Assembly (NCBI RefSeq): GCF_007989085.1
Contig: NZ_BJVJ01000005.1
Location: 62,001 to 126,000, forward strand
DNA length: 64,000 nt
Direction of reading: 5' to 3'
Source: Pseudonocardia sulfidoxydans NBRC 16205
GTDB lineage: Bacteria; Actinomycetota; Actinomycetes; Mycobacteriales; Pseudonocardiaceae
The position numbers and the translations under genes are program-made. A model generated the notes under the pieces. It was not told the origin of the DNA and made no database searches. It saw only the letters and a list, made by a program, of their open reading frames with translations. The stretch's first letter is position 1. Each line of letters begins with the position of its first letter. Positions 34,441-42,229 of the stretch are shown here, piece by piece.

Positions 34441-35792
34441 GTGCTCTCCCCTCGGTCGGCGAGCCACCGCTCCAGCGTTGCGGTGTGGAAGTCCGCGGCC
34501 CGGAACCACTCCTCGTCGAGCAGCTCGGTGAACAGCCCGGCCGTCGTCGGGACCCCGGCGACGGAGAACTCGGCGAGCGCCCGGCGCGACCGGCGCAGCG
34601 CCTCCTCGCGGTCGGCGCCCCACACGATCACCTTGGCGAGCAACGAGTCGTAGAACGGCGGGACCTTCCCGTCGGGTTCGGCCCACGTGTCGCAGCGGAC
34701 CCACGGCCCGGCCGGCAGCGTGACCCGGCCGAGGTCGCCCGGGGCCGGCATGAAGTTGTTCGCGGGGTCCTCGGCGCACACCCGGAACTCGATCGCGTGC
34801 CCGCGGCCGACGACGTCGTCCTGGGCGAACCGCAGCGGCTCCCCCGCGGCGATGCGCAGCTGCTCGGCGACGAGGTCGATGCCGGTGACGAGCTCGGTCG
34901 TCGGGTGCTCGACCTGGATGCGGGTGTTCATCTCGATGAAGAAGAACTCGCCGGTGTCGTCGTCGACGAGATACTCGACGGTCCCGGCGCTGCGGTAGCC
35001 GACCTCCCGGCACAACGCGACCGACGCGTCGGTCATGCGCGTGCGCAGGTCGCCGGACACGCCCGGCGCGACGGCCTCCTCGACCATCTTCTGCCGGCGC
35101 CGCTGCAGCGAGCACTCCCGGTCGAGCAGGTGCATGGCGTCGCTGCCGTCGCCGAGGACCTGCACCTCGACGTGACGGGCGTGGGTGACGAACCGTTCCA
35201 GGTACATGGTGCCGTCGCCGAACGCCTTCGCCGCCTCCTGCGACGCCTGCCCGAACGCGGTGCGCAGGGCGTCGGCGTCGTCGACGACCCGGATGCCCCG
35301 GCCGCCACCCCCGGCGGCGGCCTTGAGCATCACCGGGTAGCCGACGTCCTCGGCGGCGGCGAGCGCCTCGTCGACGCCCGCGACCCCGCCGGGGGTGCCG
35401 GGCACCGTCGGGACGCCGGCCGCGCGGGCGATCTCCCGGGCGGCGACCTTGTCGCCCATCTTCTCGATCACCGACGCGTCGGGCCCGACGAACGTCAGCC
35501 CGGCGCCGGCCACCGCGGCGGCGAACCCGGCGCGCTCGGACAGGAACCCGTAGCCGGGGTGCACGGCGTCGGCACCGGAGTCCTTCGCCGCCGCCAGGAT
35601 CGCGTCGACGACGAGGTAGCTCTTCGACGCCGGCGACGGCCCGATCTCGACGGCGGCGTCGGCGAGCCGGGTGTGCAGCGCGTCGGCGTCCGCCTTGCTG
35701 TGCACGGCGACGGTCGCGATGCCGAGGTCGCGCGCCGCCCGGATGATGCGGACCGCGATCTCGCCGCGGTTCGCGACGAGCAGGCGCTTCAC
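34437..35792 (-). CDS. accC: Biotin carboxylase (AccC-like)
   Basis: A 451-residue ATP-grasp enzyme that carboxylates biotin with ATP and bicarbonate. It has KRLLVANRGEIAVRIIRAAR, HPGYGFLSERAGFA, the ATP loop KAAAGGGGRGIRVV, CSLQRRRQKMVEEA and EMNTRIQVEHPTTELVTGID. The length is that of a stand-alone subunit. GTG 35792 overlaps the carrier gene stop (GTGA). Because it lies inside a pxp operon and not beside an acyl-CoA carboxyltransferase, it probably serves PxpB/PxpC rather than fatty acid synthesis. Confidence 0.93.
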   Translation of the reverse strand: MKRLLVANRGEIAVRIIRAARDLGIATVAVHSKADADALHTRLADAAVEIGPSPASKSYLVVDAILAAAKDSGADAVHPGYGFLSERAGFAAAVAGAGLTFVGPDASVIEKMGDKVAAREIARAAGVPTVPGTPGGVAGVDEALAAAEDVGYPVMLKAAAGGGGRGIRVVDDADALRTAFGQASQEAAKAFGDGTMYLERFVTHARHVEVQVLGDGSDAMHLLDRECSLQRRRQKMVEEAVAPGVSGDLRTRMTDASVALCREVGYRSAGTVEYLVDDDTGEFFFIEMNTRIQVEHPTTELVTGIDLVAEQLRIAAGEPLRFAQDDVVGRGHAIEFRVCAEDPANNFMPAPGDLGRVTLPAGPWVRCDTWAEPDGKVPPFYDSLLAKVIVWGADREEALRRSRRALAEFSVAGVPTTAGLFTELLDEEWFRAADFHTATLERWLADRGEST

Positions 35793-36034
35793 CCCGTCTC
35801 CACCACCGCGACCGGCTGTCCGGCGTCGACCTCGTCCTCGTCGCCGACGAGGAACTCGACGAGTGTGCCCTCGGCGCCGGCGGCGACCTGGTGGAACGAC
35901 TTCATGACCTCGACGAGCCCGACGGCCTGGTCGGCGGCGACGGCCCCGCCGTCCTCGACGAACGGTGGGCTGTCGGGGTCGGGCCGCCGGTAGAACACAC
36001 CGGGGATCGGGGAGACGACCTCGTGTCGCGGCAA
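35789..36034 (-). CDS. Biotin carboxyl carrier protein, short form
   Basis: An 81-residue biotinyl domain. SPIPGVFYRRPDPDSPPFVE leads to VGLVEVMKSFHQVAAGAEG and VGDEDEVDAGQPVAVVE. The biotin Lys lies in EVMKSF; the usual bacterial motif is (A/V)MKM, and MKSF is a variant seen in carriers outside fatty-acid synthesis. There is no Pro/Ala-rich N-terminal region as in AccB. The start is TTG 36034, supported by GAGGAG 7 bases upstream; no ATG or GTG fits. It overlaps accC by GTGA. Confidence 0.88.
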   Translation of the reverse strand: MPRHEVVSPIPGVFYRRPDPDSPPFVEDGGAVAADQAVGLVEVMKSFHQVAAGAEGTLVEFLVGDEDEVDAGQPVAVVETG

Positions 36035-36062
36035 GAGAACTCCTCGGTTCGGGGAAGAGGGG

Positions 36063-36788
36063 TCAGGCGGTCAGGTACGGCTGCAGCGCCTCGTTCACGG
36101 CGCGGGCCAGCTCCACGGCGTTCGGGGTGTCGGAGTGGACGCACACGCAGTCGGCGCGCACGGCGAGGTCGTTCCCGTTGACCGACGACGCCTTGCCCTC
36201 GGTCACCGCGCGCACCGCGCCCCGCGCCGACGTCGCCGGGTCGAACGCCTGGTGCTCGCGGGTGATGATGAGCGAGCCGTCGTCGCGGTAGTCGAGGTCG
36301 GCGTAGTACTCGGAGATGAACCCGGGTTCCCGCTCGCCCCACACCTGTTCGTGGACGGTGCCCGACATGCCCATGAGGGGCACGCCGAAGACGTCGGCGG
36401 CGTCGGCGACCGCACCGGCGACCTCGGGGTCGCGCGCGGCCATCCCGTAGAGCGAGCCGTGGGGTTTGACGTGGTTGAGCTCCATTCCCTCGGCGCGCAG
36501 GAACCCTTCGAGCGCCCCGATCTGGTAGATCACCGACGCGGTCAGCTCGTCGCGGTCCATCTTCATCTCGCGGCGCCCGAAGCCCTCGCGGTCGGGCAGC
36601 GACGGGTGCGCCCCCACCTTCACGCCGTGCTCCTTGGCCAGCTTGACGGTCTTCGCCATGACCCGCGGGTCGGAGGCGTGGAACCCGCAGGCCACGTTCG
36701 CGATCGTGATGAAGGGCATCAGCCCCTCGTCGTCGCCGCAGTGGTAGATGCTGAACGACTCGCCCATGTCGCAGTTGATGGCCACCAT
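36063..36788 (-). CDS. pxpA: LamB/YcsF family protein (5-oxoprolinase subunit PxpA)
   Basis: A 241-residue protein. The start INCDMGESFSIYHCGDDEGL, then IANVACGFHASDPRVMAKTV, GVKVGAHPSLPDREGFGRRE and LNHVKPHGSLYGMAARD are typical of the YcsF family, which has a polysaccharide-deacetylase-like barrel and makes 5-oxoprolinase with PxpB and PxpC. ATG 36788 follows GGGAGGGAG at a long spacing (about 12). It is 29 bases from the carrier gene and 34 from the molybdenum hydroxylase gene, so all six genes probably form one operon. Confidence 0.92.
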   Translation of the reverse strand: MVAINCDMGESFSIYHCGDDEGLMPFITIANVACGFHASDPRVMAKTVKLAKEHGVKVGAHPSLPDREGFGRREMKMDRDELTASVIYQIGALEGFLRAEGMELNHVKPHGSLYGMAARDPEVAGAVADAADVFGVPLMGMSGTVHEQVWGEREPGFISEYYADLDYRDDGSLIITREHQAFDPATSARGAVRAVTEGKASSVNGNDLAVRADCVCVHSDTPNAVELARAVNEALQPYLTA

Positions 36789-36821
36789 CGCGTCAGAACT
36801 CCCTCCCAAGAGTGTCGCGCG

Positions 36822-39191
36822 TCACCGATTCTGGCCCTTGGCGGCCCTGATCGCCCGCCACACCGCCTGCGGGGTCGCCGGCATGTCGACGTGCGTGACG
36901 CCGAGGTGGGCGACGGCGTCGATCACCGAGTTGACGACGGCGGGCGAGGACCCGATGGCCCCGGACTCGCCGATCCCCTTGACGCCCATGGGGTTCGTCG
37001 GGGACGGGGTGATGGTCTGGTCGAGCTCGAACATCGGCAGGTCGGTCGCCGACGGGATCGTGTAGTCGGCGAGTGTGCCCGTCGTCGGGTTGCCGTCGGC
37101 GTCGAAGGTGGCGTGCTCGAACAGGGCCTGCCCGATGCCCTGGGCGATGCCGCCGTGCAGCTGGCCCTCGACGATCTGCGGGTTCACGAGGTGCCCGCAG
37201 TCGTCGACGGCGACGTAGCGGTCGATGCGCACGAACCCGGTGTCGGTGTCGACGTGGGTGACGCAGATGTGGGTGCCGAACGGCCAGGTGAAGTTGGGCG
37301 GGTCGAAGTGGTGGTCGGCGGTGAGGTTGGGCTCCATGCCGTCGGGCAGGTTCGCCGCGAGCGACGCCGCGCCCGCCACCTCCTGGATGGTGACGCCCGG
37401 CCCGCTCGTCCCGGCGACGGCGAACCGGCCGGCCTCGAACTCCAGGTCGGACTCGTCGGCCTCGAGCAGGTGCGCGGCGATCAGCATCGCCTTGTCGCGC
37501 ACCTTGCCCGCCGCGAGGTGCACGGCGGTCCCGCCGACGGCGAGGCTGCGCGAGCCGTAGGTGTCGCGGCCGAACGGGGCGATCATGGTGTCGCCGTGCA
37601 GGACCTCGACGTCGGCCGGGTCGACGCCGAGGCGGTCGGCGACGATCTGCGCCCACGCCGTCTCGTGCCCCTGCCCGTGCGGCGAGGTGCCGGTGACGAC
37701 CTCGACCTTGCCGCTGGTCGTCATCCGCACCGTGGCGGCCTCCCAGCCGCCCGACTGCAGCCGCACCCCCGCCGCGACCTTCGACGGTGACAGCCCGCCG
37801 CTCTCGGTGAAGTTGCCGATCCCGATGCCGATCTGCACGGGGTCGCCGGACTCGCGGCGCCGCGCCTGCTCGGCGCGCAGCTCGTCGTAGCCGACGAGGT
37901 CGAGCGCCCGGCGCATGCACCGCTCGTAGTCTCCGGAGTCGTAGAGGACGCCGGACGGGACGGCGCGCGGCTCGTCGAAGGGCGGGTGCAGGTTGCGCAG
38001 CCGCACCTCGGCGGGGTCCATGCCCAGCTCACGGGCGAGGTCGTCCATGATCCGCTCGTGGGCGTAGGCGGCCTCGGACCGCCCGGCGCCGCGGTAGGCG
38101 TCGGTCGGGGTGAGGTTGGTGAACACGCCCTTGCACTCGAAGGAGTAGGCGCCGAAGTCGTAGAGCCCGCAGTAGGTGAACGCGCCGAACACGGCGATGC
38201 CGGGGGTGAGCAGCTGCAGGTAGGCGCCCATGTCGGCGAGCAGGTTCACCTTCATGCCGAGGATGCGCCCGTCACGGGTGGCGGCGACGGCCATGTGCTG
38301 GGCCTGGCCACGGCCGTGCGTCGTCGCCAGGTGGTGCTCCGACCGGCTCTCCGTCCACTTCACCGGGCGGCCGGTGCGCCGCGCGAGGACGAGCGCGAGG
38401 GCCTCCTCGGCGTAGACGTTGAGCTTGGCGCCGAACCCGCCACCGACGTCGGGGGCGACGACGCGCAGCTTCGTGTCGGGCACCGAGCAGATCGCGGCGA
38501 GGATGTCGCGCACGAAGTGCGGCACCTGGGTCGCGGTGTACATCGTGAAGCCGCCGCCCACCGGGTCCGGGGTGACGACGACCGCGCGCGGCTCCATCGG
38601 CGAGGCGATGACGCGCTGCTGCAGGTAGCGGCCCTCGACGACGACGTCAGCGTGGGCGAACGCGGCGTCGACGTCGCCGGTGGCCAGCGGCCACGTGTAG
38701 CAGTGGTTGGTGCCCAGCTCCTCGTGCACCAGCGGGGCGCCGGGTTCGAGCGCCGCCTCGATGTCGACGACGGCGGGCAGCGGCTCGTACTCGACCTCGA
38801 CGAGGTCGACGGCGTCGCGGGCCGCGGCCGCGCTGGCGGCGAGGACGACCGCGACGCCGTCCCCGACGTGGTTGACCTCCCCGACCGCGATCGCGTGGTG
38901 CTCGGGGATCCTGATGTCCTCGGTGACGGGCCAGCCGCAGGGGATACCGGCGACGAACTCCCCGGCCAGGTCCTCACCCGTGAGGACGTGCACGACGCCG
39001 GGCACGGCGCGGGCGGCGGTGGTGTCGATCCCGCCGATGCGGGCGTGCGGGACCGGGCTGCGCACGACGGTCATGTGCAGCGTCGCGGCGGGGGTGATGT
39101 CGTCGGTCCAGGTCCCGTTCCCGGTCAGCAGCGCCGCGTCCTCCTTGCGGGGCAGGCTCTGGCCGACGTACCGCGGGGCGGTCTGGGTCAC
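36822..39191 (-). CDS. Xanthine dehydrogenase-family molybdenum hydroxylase large subunit (form II CoxL)
   Basis: A 789-residue Mo-cofactor protein. VGQSLPRKEDAALLTGNGTW and VHVLTGEDL open the family's a/b hammerhead domain. GGGFGAKLNVYAEEALALVL binds the cofactor. The active-site loop is AYRGAGR at 365-371, as in form II CoxL proteins, not the AYxCSFR of true CO dehydrogenase. GVKGIGESGAIG holds the catalytic Glu. Such enzymes hydroxylate heteroaromatic rings or aldehydes with water. No iron-sulfur or FAD subunit gene is next to it. GTG 39191 has AAGGA upstream. It leads the operon and faces a PucR regulator. Confidence 0.92.
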   Translation of the reverse strand: MTQTAPRYVGQSLPRKEDAALLTGNGTWTDDITPAATLHMTVVRSPVPHARIGGIDTTAARAVPGVVHVLTGEDLAGEFVAGIPCGWPVTEDIRIPEHHAIAVGEVNHVGDGVAVVLAASAAAARDAVDLVEVEYEPLPAVVDIEAALEPGAPLVHEELGTNHCYTWPLATGDVDAAFAHADVVVEGRYLQQRVIASPMEPRAVVVTPDPVGGGFTMYTATQVPHFVRDILAAICSVPDTKLRVVAPDVGGGFGAKLNVYAEEALALVLARRTGRPVKWTESRSEHHLATTHGRGQAQHMAVAATRDGRILGMKVNLLADMGAYLQLLTPGIAVFGAFTYCGLYDFGAYSFECKGVFTNLTPTDAYRGAGRSEAAYAHERIMDDLARELGMDPAEVRLRNLHPPFDEPRAVPSGVLYDSGDYERCMRRALDLVGYDELRAEQARRRESGDPVQIGIGIGNFTESGGLSPSKVAAGVRLQSGGWEAATVRMTTSGKVEVVTGTSPHGQGHETAWAQIVADRLGVDPADVEVLHGDTMIAPFGRDTYGSRSLAVGGTAVHLAAGKVRDKAMLIAAHLLEADESDLEFEAGRFAVAGTSGPGVTIQEVAGAASLAANLPDGMEPNLTADHHFDPPNFTWPFGTHICVTHVDTDTGFVRIDRYVAVDDCGHLVNPQIVEGQLHGGIAQGIGQALFEHATFDADGNPTTGTLADYTIPSATDLPMFELDQTITPSPTNPMGVKGIGESGAIGSSPAVVNSVIDAVAHLGVTHVDMPATPQAVWRAIRAAKGQNR

Positions 39192-39357
39192 CGGATCACG
39201 TCCTTCTGAGGCGCTTCGAGGTGGAGCGGTGGTGGGCGCACGCGTACCGCCAGAGTGATCCGGAACACGGTTCAGGGGTAGTGTCCAGTTCGTCCCGTTG
39301 CGGAGGCCGAACCCGACGACGTGTCCACCTCCGGTGACGGCTCCCGGAGGTGCGACC
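39192..39357. promoter_or_regulatory. Divergent promoter region of the Mo hydroxylase/pxp operon and PucR gene
   Basis: A candidate pucR promoter is TGATCC (39256-39261), 17 bases, TAGTGT (39279-39284). A short inverted repeat GAAC-ACG-GTTC (39263-39273) lies between the two boxes and could be the PucR site. GGAGG before the PucR GTG is the ribosome site. Confidence 0.4.
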
Positions 39358-40866
39358 GTGCCCGCGACCCTCGACGACCTGATCTCCGACCGCAGCCTCG
39401 GGCTCCGCCCGGCGTGTCCTTCCGCAGATCTGGATCGCGAGGTCAGCTGGGCCCACAGCAGCGAGCTCGCCGACCCGACCCGCTATCTCGACGGCGGAGA
39501 GCTCCTGCTGACCACAGGACTGCCCATCCGGGCGACCGACCCCGCGGTGTACGCGGGCCGGCTCGCCGCCCACGGGCTCGCCGGCCTCGGGTTCGGGACC
39601 GGTCTGGGCTGGGCGACGGTCCCGGCCGAGCTGGCCGCGGCGTGCGAGCGGGTGCGGCTGCCGCTGCTGGAGGTCCCCGAACGCACCCCGTTCATCGCGA
39701 TCACCAAGGCGGTCTCCGCGGCGCTCGCCTCCGACGCCTACACCCAGGTCGTGCGCTCCGACGAGGCCCAGCGGGCGCTGACCACGGCAGCGCTGCACGG
39801 CGCCGGGACCACCGGTGTCCTGCGCACGCTCGCCACGCTGCTCGACGCCTGGGCACTCGTCGTCGACGCCACCCACACCGTCCGACACGCCGCACCCCGC
39901 GGCGCCGGCCGTCGCGCGGCCGGCCTGCGCGCGGAGGTCCGCCGGGTCCTCGCGCGGCGGGGCGCGACGAGCGCCACGCTCTGCGCCGACGACGGGCACG
40001 TCGTCCTGCAGACGCTGCGGCTGCCCGGCCGCGGCGTCCTCGCCGTCGGCCGCGCGACCCCGTTCTCCCCGGTCGACAAGCAGGTGATCGGCTCGGCGGT
40101 GTCGGTGCTGACGCTGCTGCACGCCCGCGGCGGCGCCGTCGCCCGCGCCGAACGCGACCTGCGCGCCGCGCTGCTGGAACTGATGCTCGCCGCCCCCGGC
40201 GCCGGAGCCGCCGACATCGCCGAGCCGCTGTGGGGCCGCCCGCCCGGCGCGGGTGCGCACGCGGTCGCGCTGCGTCGCCGCGACGGCCGTACCGACGACC
40301 TCCTCGACGCCCTGGAGGGCCGCGACCGCAGGCCGCCGTTCGCCGCGGCCCGGGGCGACGCGGTCGTCGTCCTCGCCGAGCCCGCCGAGACCGAGGCGGT
40401 GCTGCGCGCGGCCGCGGCCTGGCCGGACGTGCACGCGGGGGTGTCCGACCCGGTCGTCGACGACCCGACACCCGCCGCGGCGCCGGGGCGGACCCCGGTC
40501 GGGCAGGCCGTCGACCAGGCCGTCCACGCCCTCGACGCCGCCCACCGTCGGCACCTGCCGCTCGTGCGGTTCGGCGAGCTCGCCGGTGCCGGGCTGCACG
40601 AGCTGGTCCCGGCGGGCGACGCGGCGGGGTTCGCGGAGTCGCTGCTGCGCCCGCTCGTCCGCCACGACGAGCACCGCCGTGGTGAGCTCGTCGAGTCGGT
40701 GCGGGCGTGGCTCACCCACCACGGGCAGTGGGACCCGGCCGCCACCGCGCTGGGCGTGCACCGGCACACGCTGCGCACCCGCATCGACAAGGCGGCGCGG
40801 CTGCTCGACCGCGACCTCGACTCCCCCGGCGTGCGCGCCGAGCTCTGGTTCGCGCTGCAGGTCTGA
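39358..40866 (+). CDS. PucR family transcriptional regulator
   Basis: A 502-residue protein with the full PucR layout. The N-terminal PucR sensor domain (WAHSSELADPTRYLDGGELL, LTTGLPI, GLGFGTGLGWATVPAELAAA, PLLEVPERTPFIAITKAVS) is followed by a GGDEF-like linker region and the C-terminal HTH_30 (VRAWLTHHGQWDPAATALGV, HRHTLRTRIDKAARLL). GTG 39358 is chosen for GGAGG 8 bases upstream. It is divergent from the Mo hydroxylase/pxp operon and probably controls it. PucR proteins often respond to purine or other nitrogen-ring breakdown products. Confidence 0.9.
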   Translation: MPATLDDLISDRSLGLRPACPSADLDREVSWAHSSELADPTRYLDGGELLLTTGLPIRATDPAVYAGRLAAHGLAGLGFGTGLGWATVPAELAAACERVRLPLLEVPERTPFIAITKAVSAALASDAYTQVVRSDEAQRALTTAALHGAGTTGVLRTLATLLDAWALVVDATHTVRHAAPRGAGRRAAGLRAEVRRVLARRGATSATLCADDGHVVLQTLRLPGRGVLAVGRATPFSPVDKQVIGSAVSVLTLLHARGGAVARAERDLRAALLELMLAAPGAGAADIAEPLWGRPPGAGAHAVALRRRDGRTDDLLDALEGRDRRPPFAAARGDAVVVLAEPAETEAVLRAAAAWPDVHAGVSDPVVDDPTPAAAPGRTPVGQAVDQAVHALDAAHRRHLPLVRFGELAGAGLHELVPAGDAAGFAESLLRPLVRHDEHRRGELVESVRAWLTHHGQWDPAATALGVHRHTLRTRIDKAARLLDRDLDSPGVRAELWFALQV

Positions 40867-40876
40867 AGCCCACCCC

Positions 40877-41117
40877 CGCGCGCAACCCCACTGCTGCAAT
40901 CCGCCCGCGCGACGACCGTCAGGTTGCACCCCACAGCACGCGCGCAACCCCACCGCTGCAATCCCGCACGACGACCGTCAGGTTGCACCCCACAACACGC
41001 GCGCAACCCCACCGCTGCAATCCGGCCGCGCGACGACCGTCAGGTTGCGCGCGGAAATCCGGCCGCAACCTCACTGTTCTGATGGCGCTCAGGGACGACC
41101 GTCAGGTTGCGCGCGAC
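40877..41117. repeat. Four-unit tandem array of the GCGCAACCTCAC family
   Basis: Four units of about 60 bases (offsets 62, 59 and 62). Each begins GCGCAACCCCAC (units 1-3) or CGCAACCTCAC (unit 4) and ends CGACGACCGTCAGGTTGC, so each unit can fold on itself. Units 1-3 are nearly identical (CGCTGCAATC in the middle, GCACCCCACA at the joints); unit 4 has diverged. The array fills the 302-base gap between the PucR and GNAT genes, and nothing else is seen there. Confidence 0.88.
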
Positions 41118-41168
41118 GAAGCGGACAGCTCGCCGGGGCGCGGGGCCGGCCGGTGGCATGATCGCCGG

Positions 41169-41726
41169 ATGCCGCTGACCAGCAGGCTCGCGACCCCCGC
41201 CGACCTGGCCGCGCTCACCCCGCTCGTCGACGCCGCGATCGGCCGGCTGCTGTCCCCCTGGCTCGACCCCGCACAGGTGGAGGCCAGCCGGGCGATCATG
41301 GGCGTCGACACCCGGCTCGTCGACGACGGCACGTACTTCGTGGTCGAGGACGACGGGGCGCTCGCCGGCTGCGGTGGCTGGAGCCGGCGGGCAACACTCT
41401 ACGGCGGCGACCACACCGAGGGCCGCGACGACGCCCTCCTGGACCCCGCCACGCAGCCCGCCCGCATCCGCGCGATGTACACCCATCCCGACCACACCCG
41501 CCGCGGCGTCGGGCGCCTCGTGCTGCGGCGGTGCGAGGCGGCCGCGGCGGCGGCGGGCTTCACCCGCGTCGAGCTGATGGCGACGGTCGCGGGCCGCCCG
41601 CTCTACGAGGCGGCGGGTTACGTCGTCGACGAGGAACTGAGCGATTCGTCGACCGGTGTCGTGATCCCGCTCGCACGCATGAGCAGGTCGCTCGCCCCGG
41701 ATGCGGCCTCGCCGGGCCCGCCCTGA
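41169..41726 (+). CDS. GNAT family N-acetyltransferase
   Basis: A 185-residue acetyltransferase. The acetyl-CoA loop is IRAMYTHPDHTRRGVGRLVL (RRGVGR equals the Q/RxxGxG/A motif), preceded by the strand FVVEDDGALAGCGGWSRR and followed by LYEAAGYVVDEELSD. Its substrate is unknown. ATG 41169 lacks a strong ribosome site. It overlaps in another frame the region before the MarR gene, which starts 40 bases after its stop. Confidence 0.87.
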   Translation: MPLTSRLATPADLAALTPLVDAAIGRLLSPWLDPAQVEASRAIMGVDTRLVDDGTYFVVEDDGALAGCGGWSRRATLYGGDHTEGRDDALLDPATQPARIRAMYTHPDHTRRGVGRLVLRRCEAAAAAAGFTRVELMATVAGRPLYEAAGYVVDEELSDSSTGVVIPLARMSRSLAPDAASPGPP

Positions 41727-41766
41727 TAGTCATGACGCACCAACCGCGGTCTACGAGGAGCCAGGC

Positions 41767-42225
41767 GTGCCCGACCCCGTGACGTTCGACCCGGAGTCCG
41801 TCGCGCGCCTGCGCCGGGCGATCGTGCGGCTCGCGCGCGTGCTCAACGCCGCGGCGATCAGCGAGGACCTGACGCCGAGCCAGGCGTCGGTGCTGGCGAT
41901 CATCGGGTTCCGGGGTCCGATCGGGCCGACGGAGGTGGCCCGGTTCGAGGGCATCAACCCGACGATGCTGTCGCGGATCGTCACCAAGCTCGACGCGGCG
42001 GGCCTGATCCGGCGTACCCCGCACCCCACCGACCAGCGCGCCGCGCTGCTGGAGGCCACCGACGTCGGCCGGGCGACGACGGCGCGGATCCGGGAGAAGC
42101 GCTCGGCGACGGTGACGGCGATCCTGGCGGAGATGCCGGAGCAGATGACGACGGCGCTGCTGGCGGCGTTGCCGGCGATGGAGGACCTGGCCGACGGGTT
42201 CGACCGCGCGGCCGGGGCGGACTGA
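41767..42225 (+). CDS. MarR family transcriptional regulator
   Basis: A 152-residue winged-helix protein: LTPSQASVLAIIGFRGPIGP, TEVARFEGINPTMLSRIVTK, LDAAGLIRRTPHPTDQRAAL, then ATDVGRA and a coiled dimerisation helix. GTG 41767 has GAGGAG 7 bases upstream. It is convergent with an MFS transporter, 4 bases apart, and could regulate it or the GNAT gene upstream. No operator was identified. Confidence 0.9.
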   Translation: MPDPVTFDPESVARLRRAIVRLARVLNAAAISEDLTPSQASVLAIIGFRGPIGPTEVARFEGINPTMLSRIVTKLDAAGLIRRTPHPTDQRAALLEATDVGRATTARIREKRSATVTAILAEMPEQMTTALLAALPAMEDLADGFDRAAGAD

Positions 42226-42229
42226 GGGA

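Noticed and set aside
36822..39191. Carbon monoxide dehydrogenase
   Set aside because: The active-site loop is AYRGAGR, not AYxCSFR, and coxS and coxM are absent.
40877..41117. CRISPR-like array
   Set aside because: The 60-bp units repeat in full, including their middles, so there are no unique spacers, and no cas gene is present.
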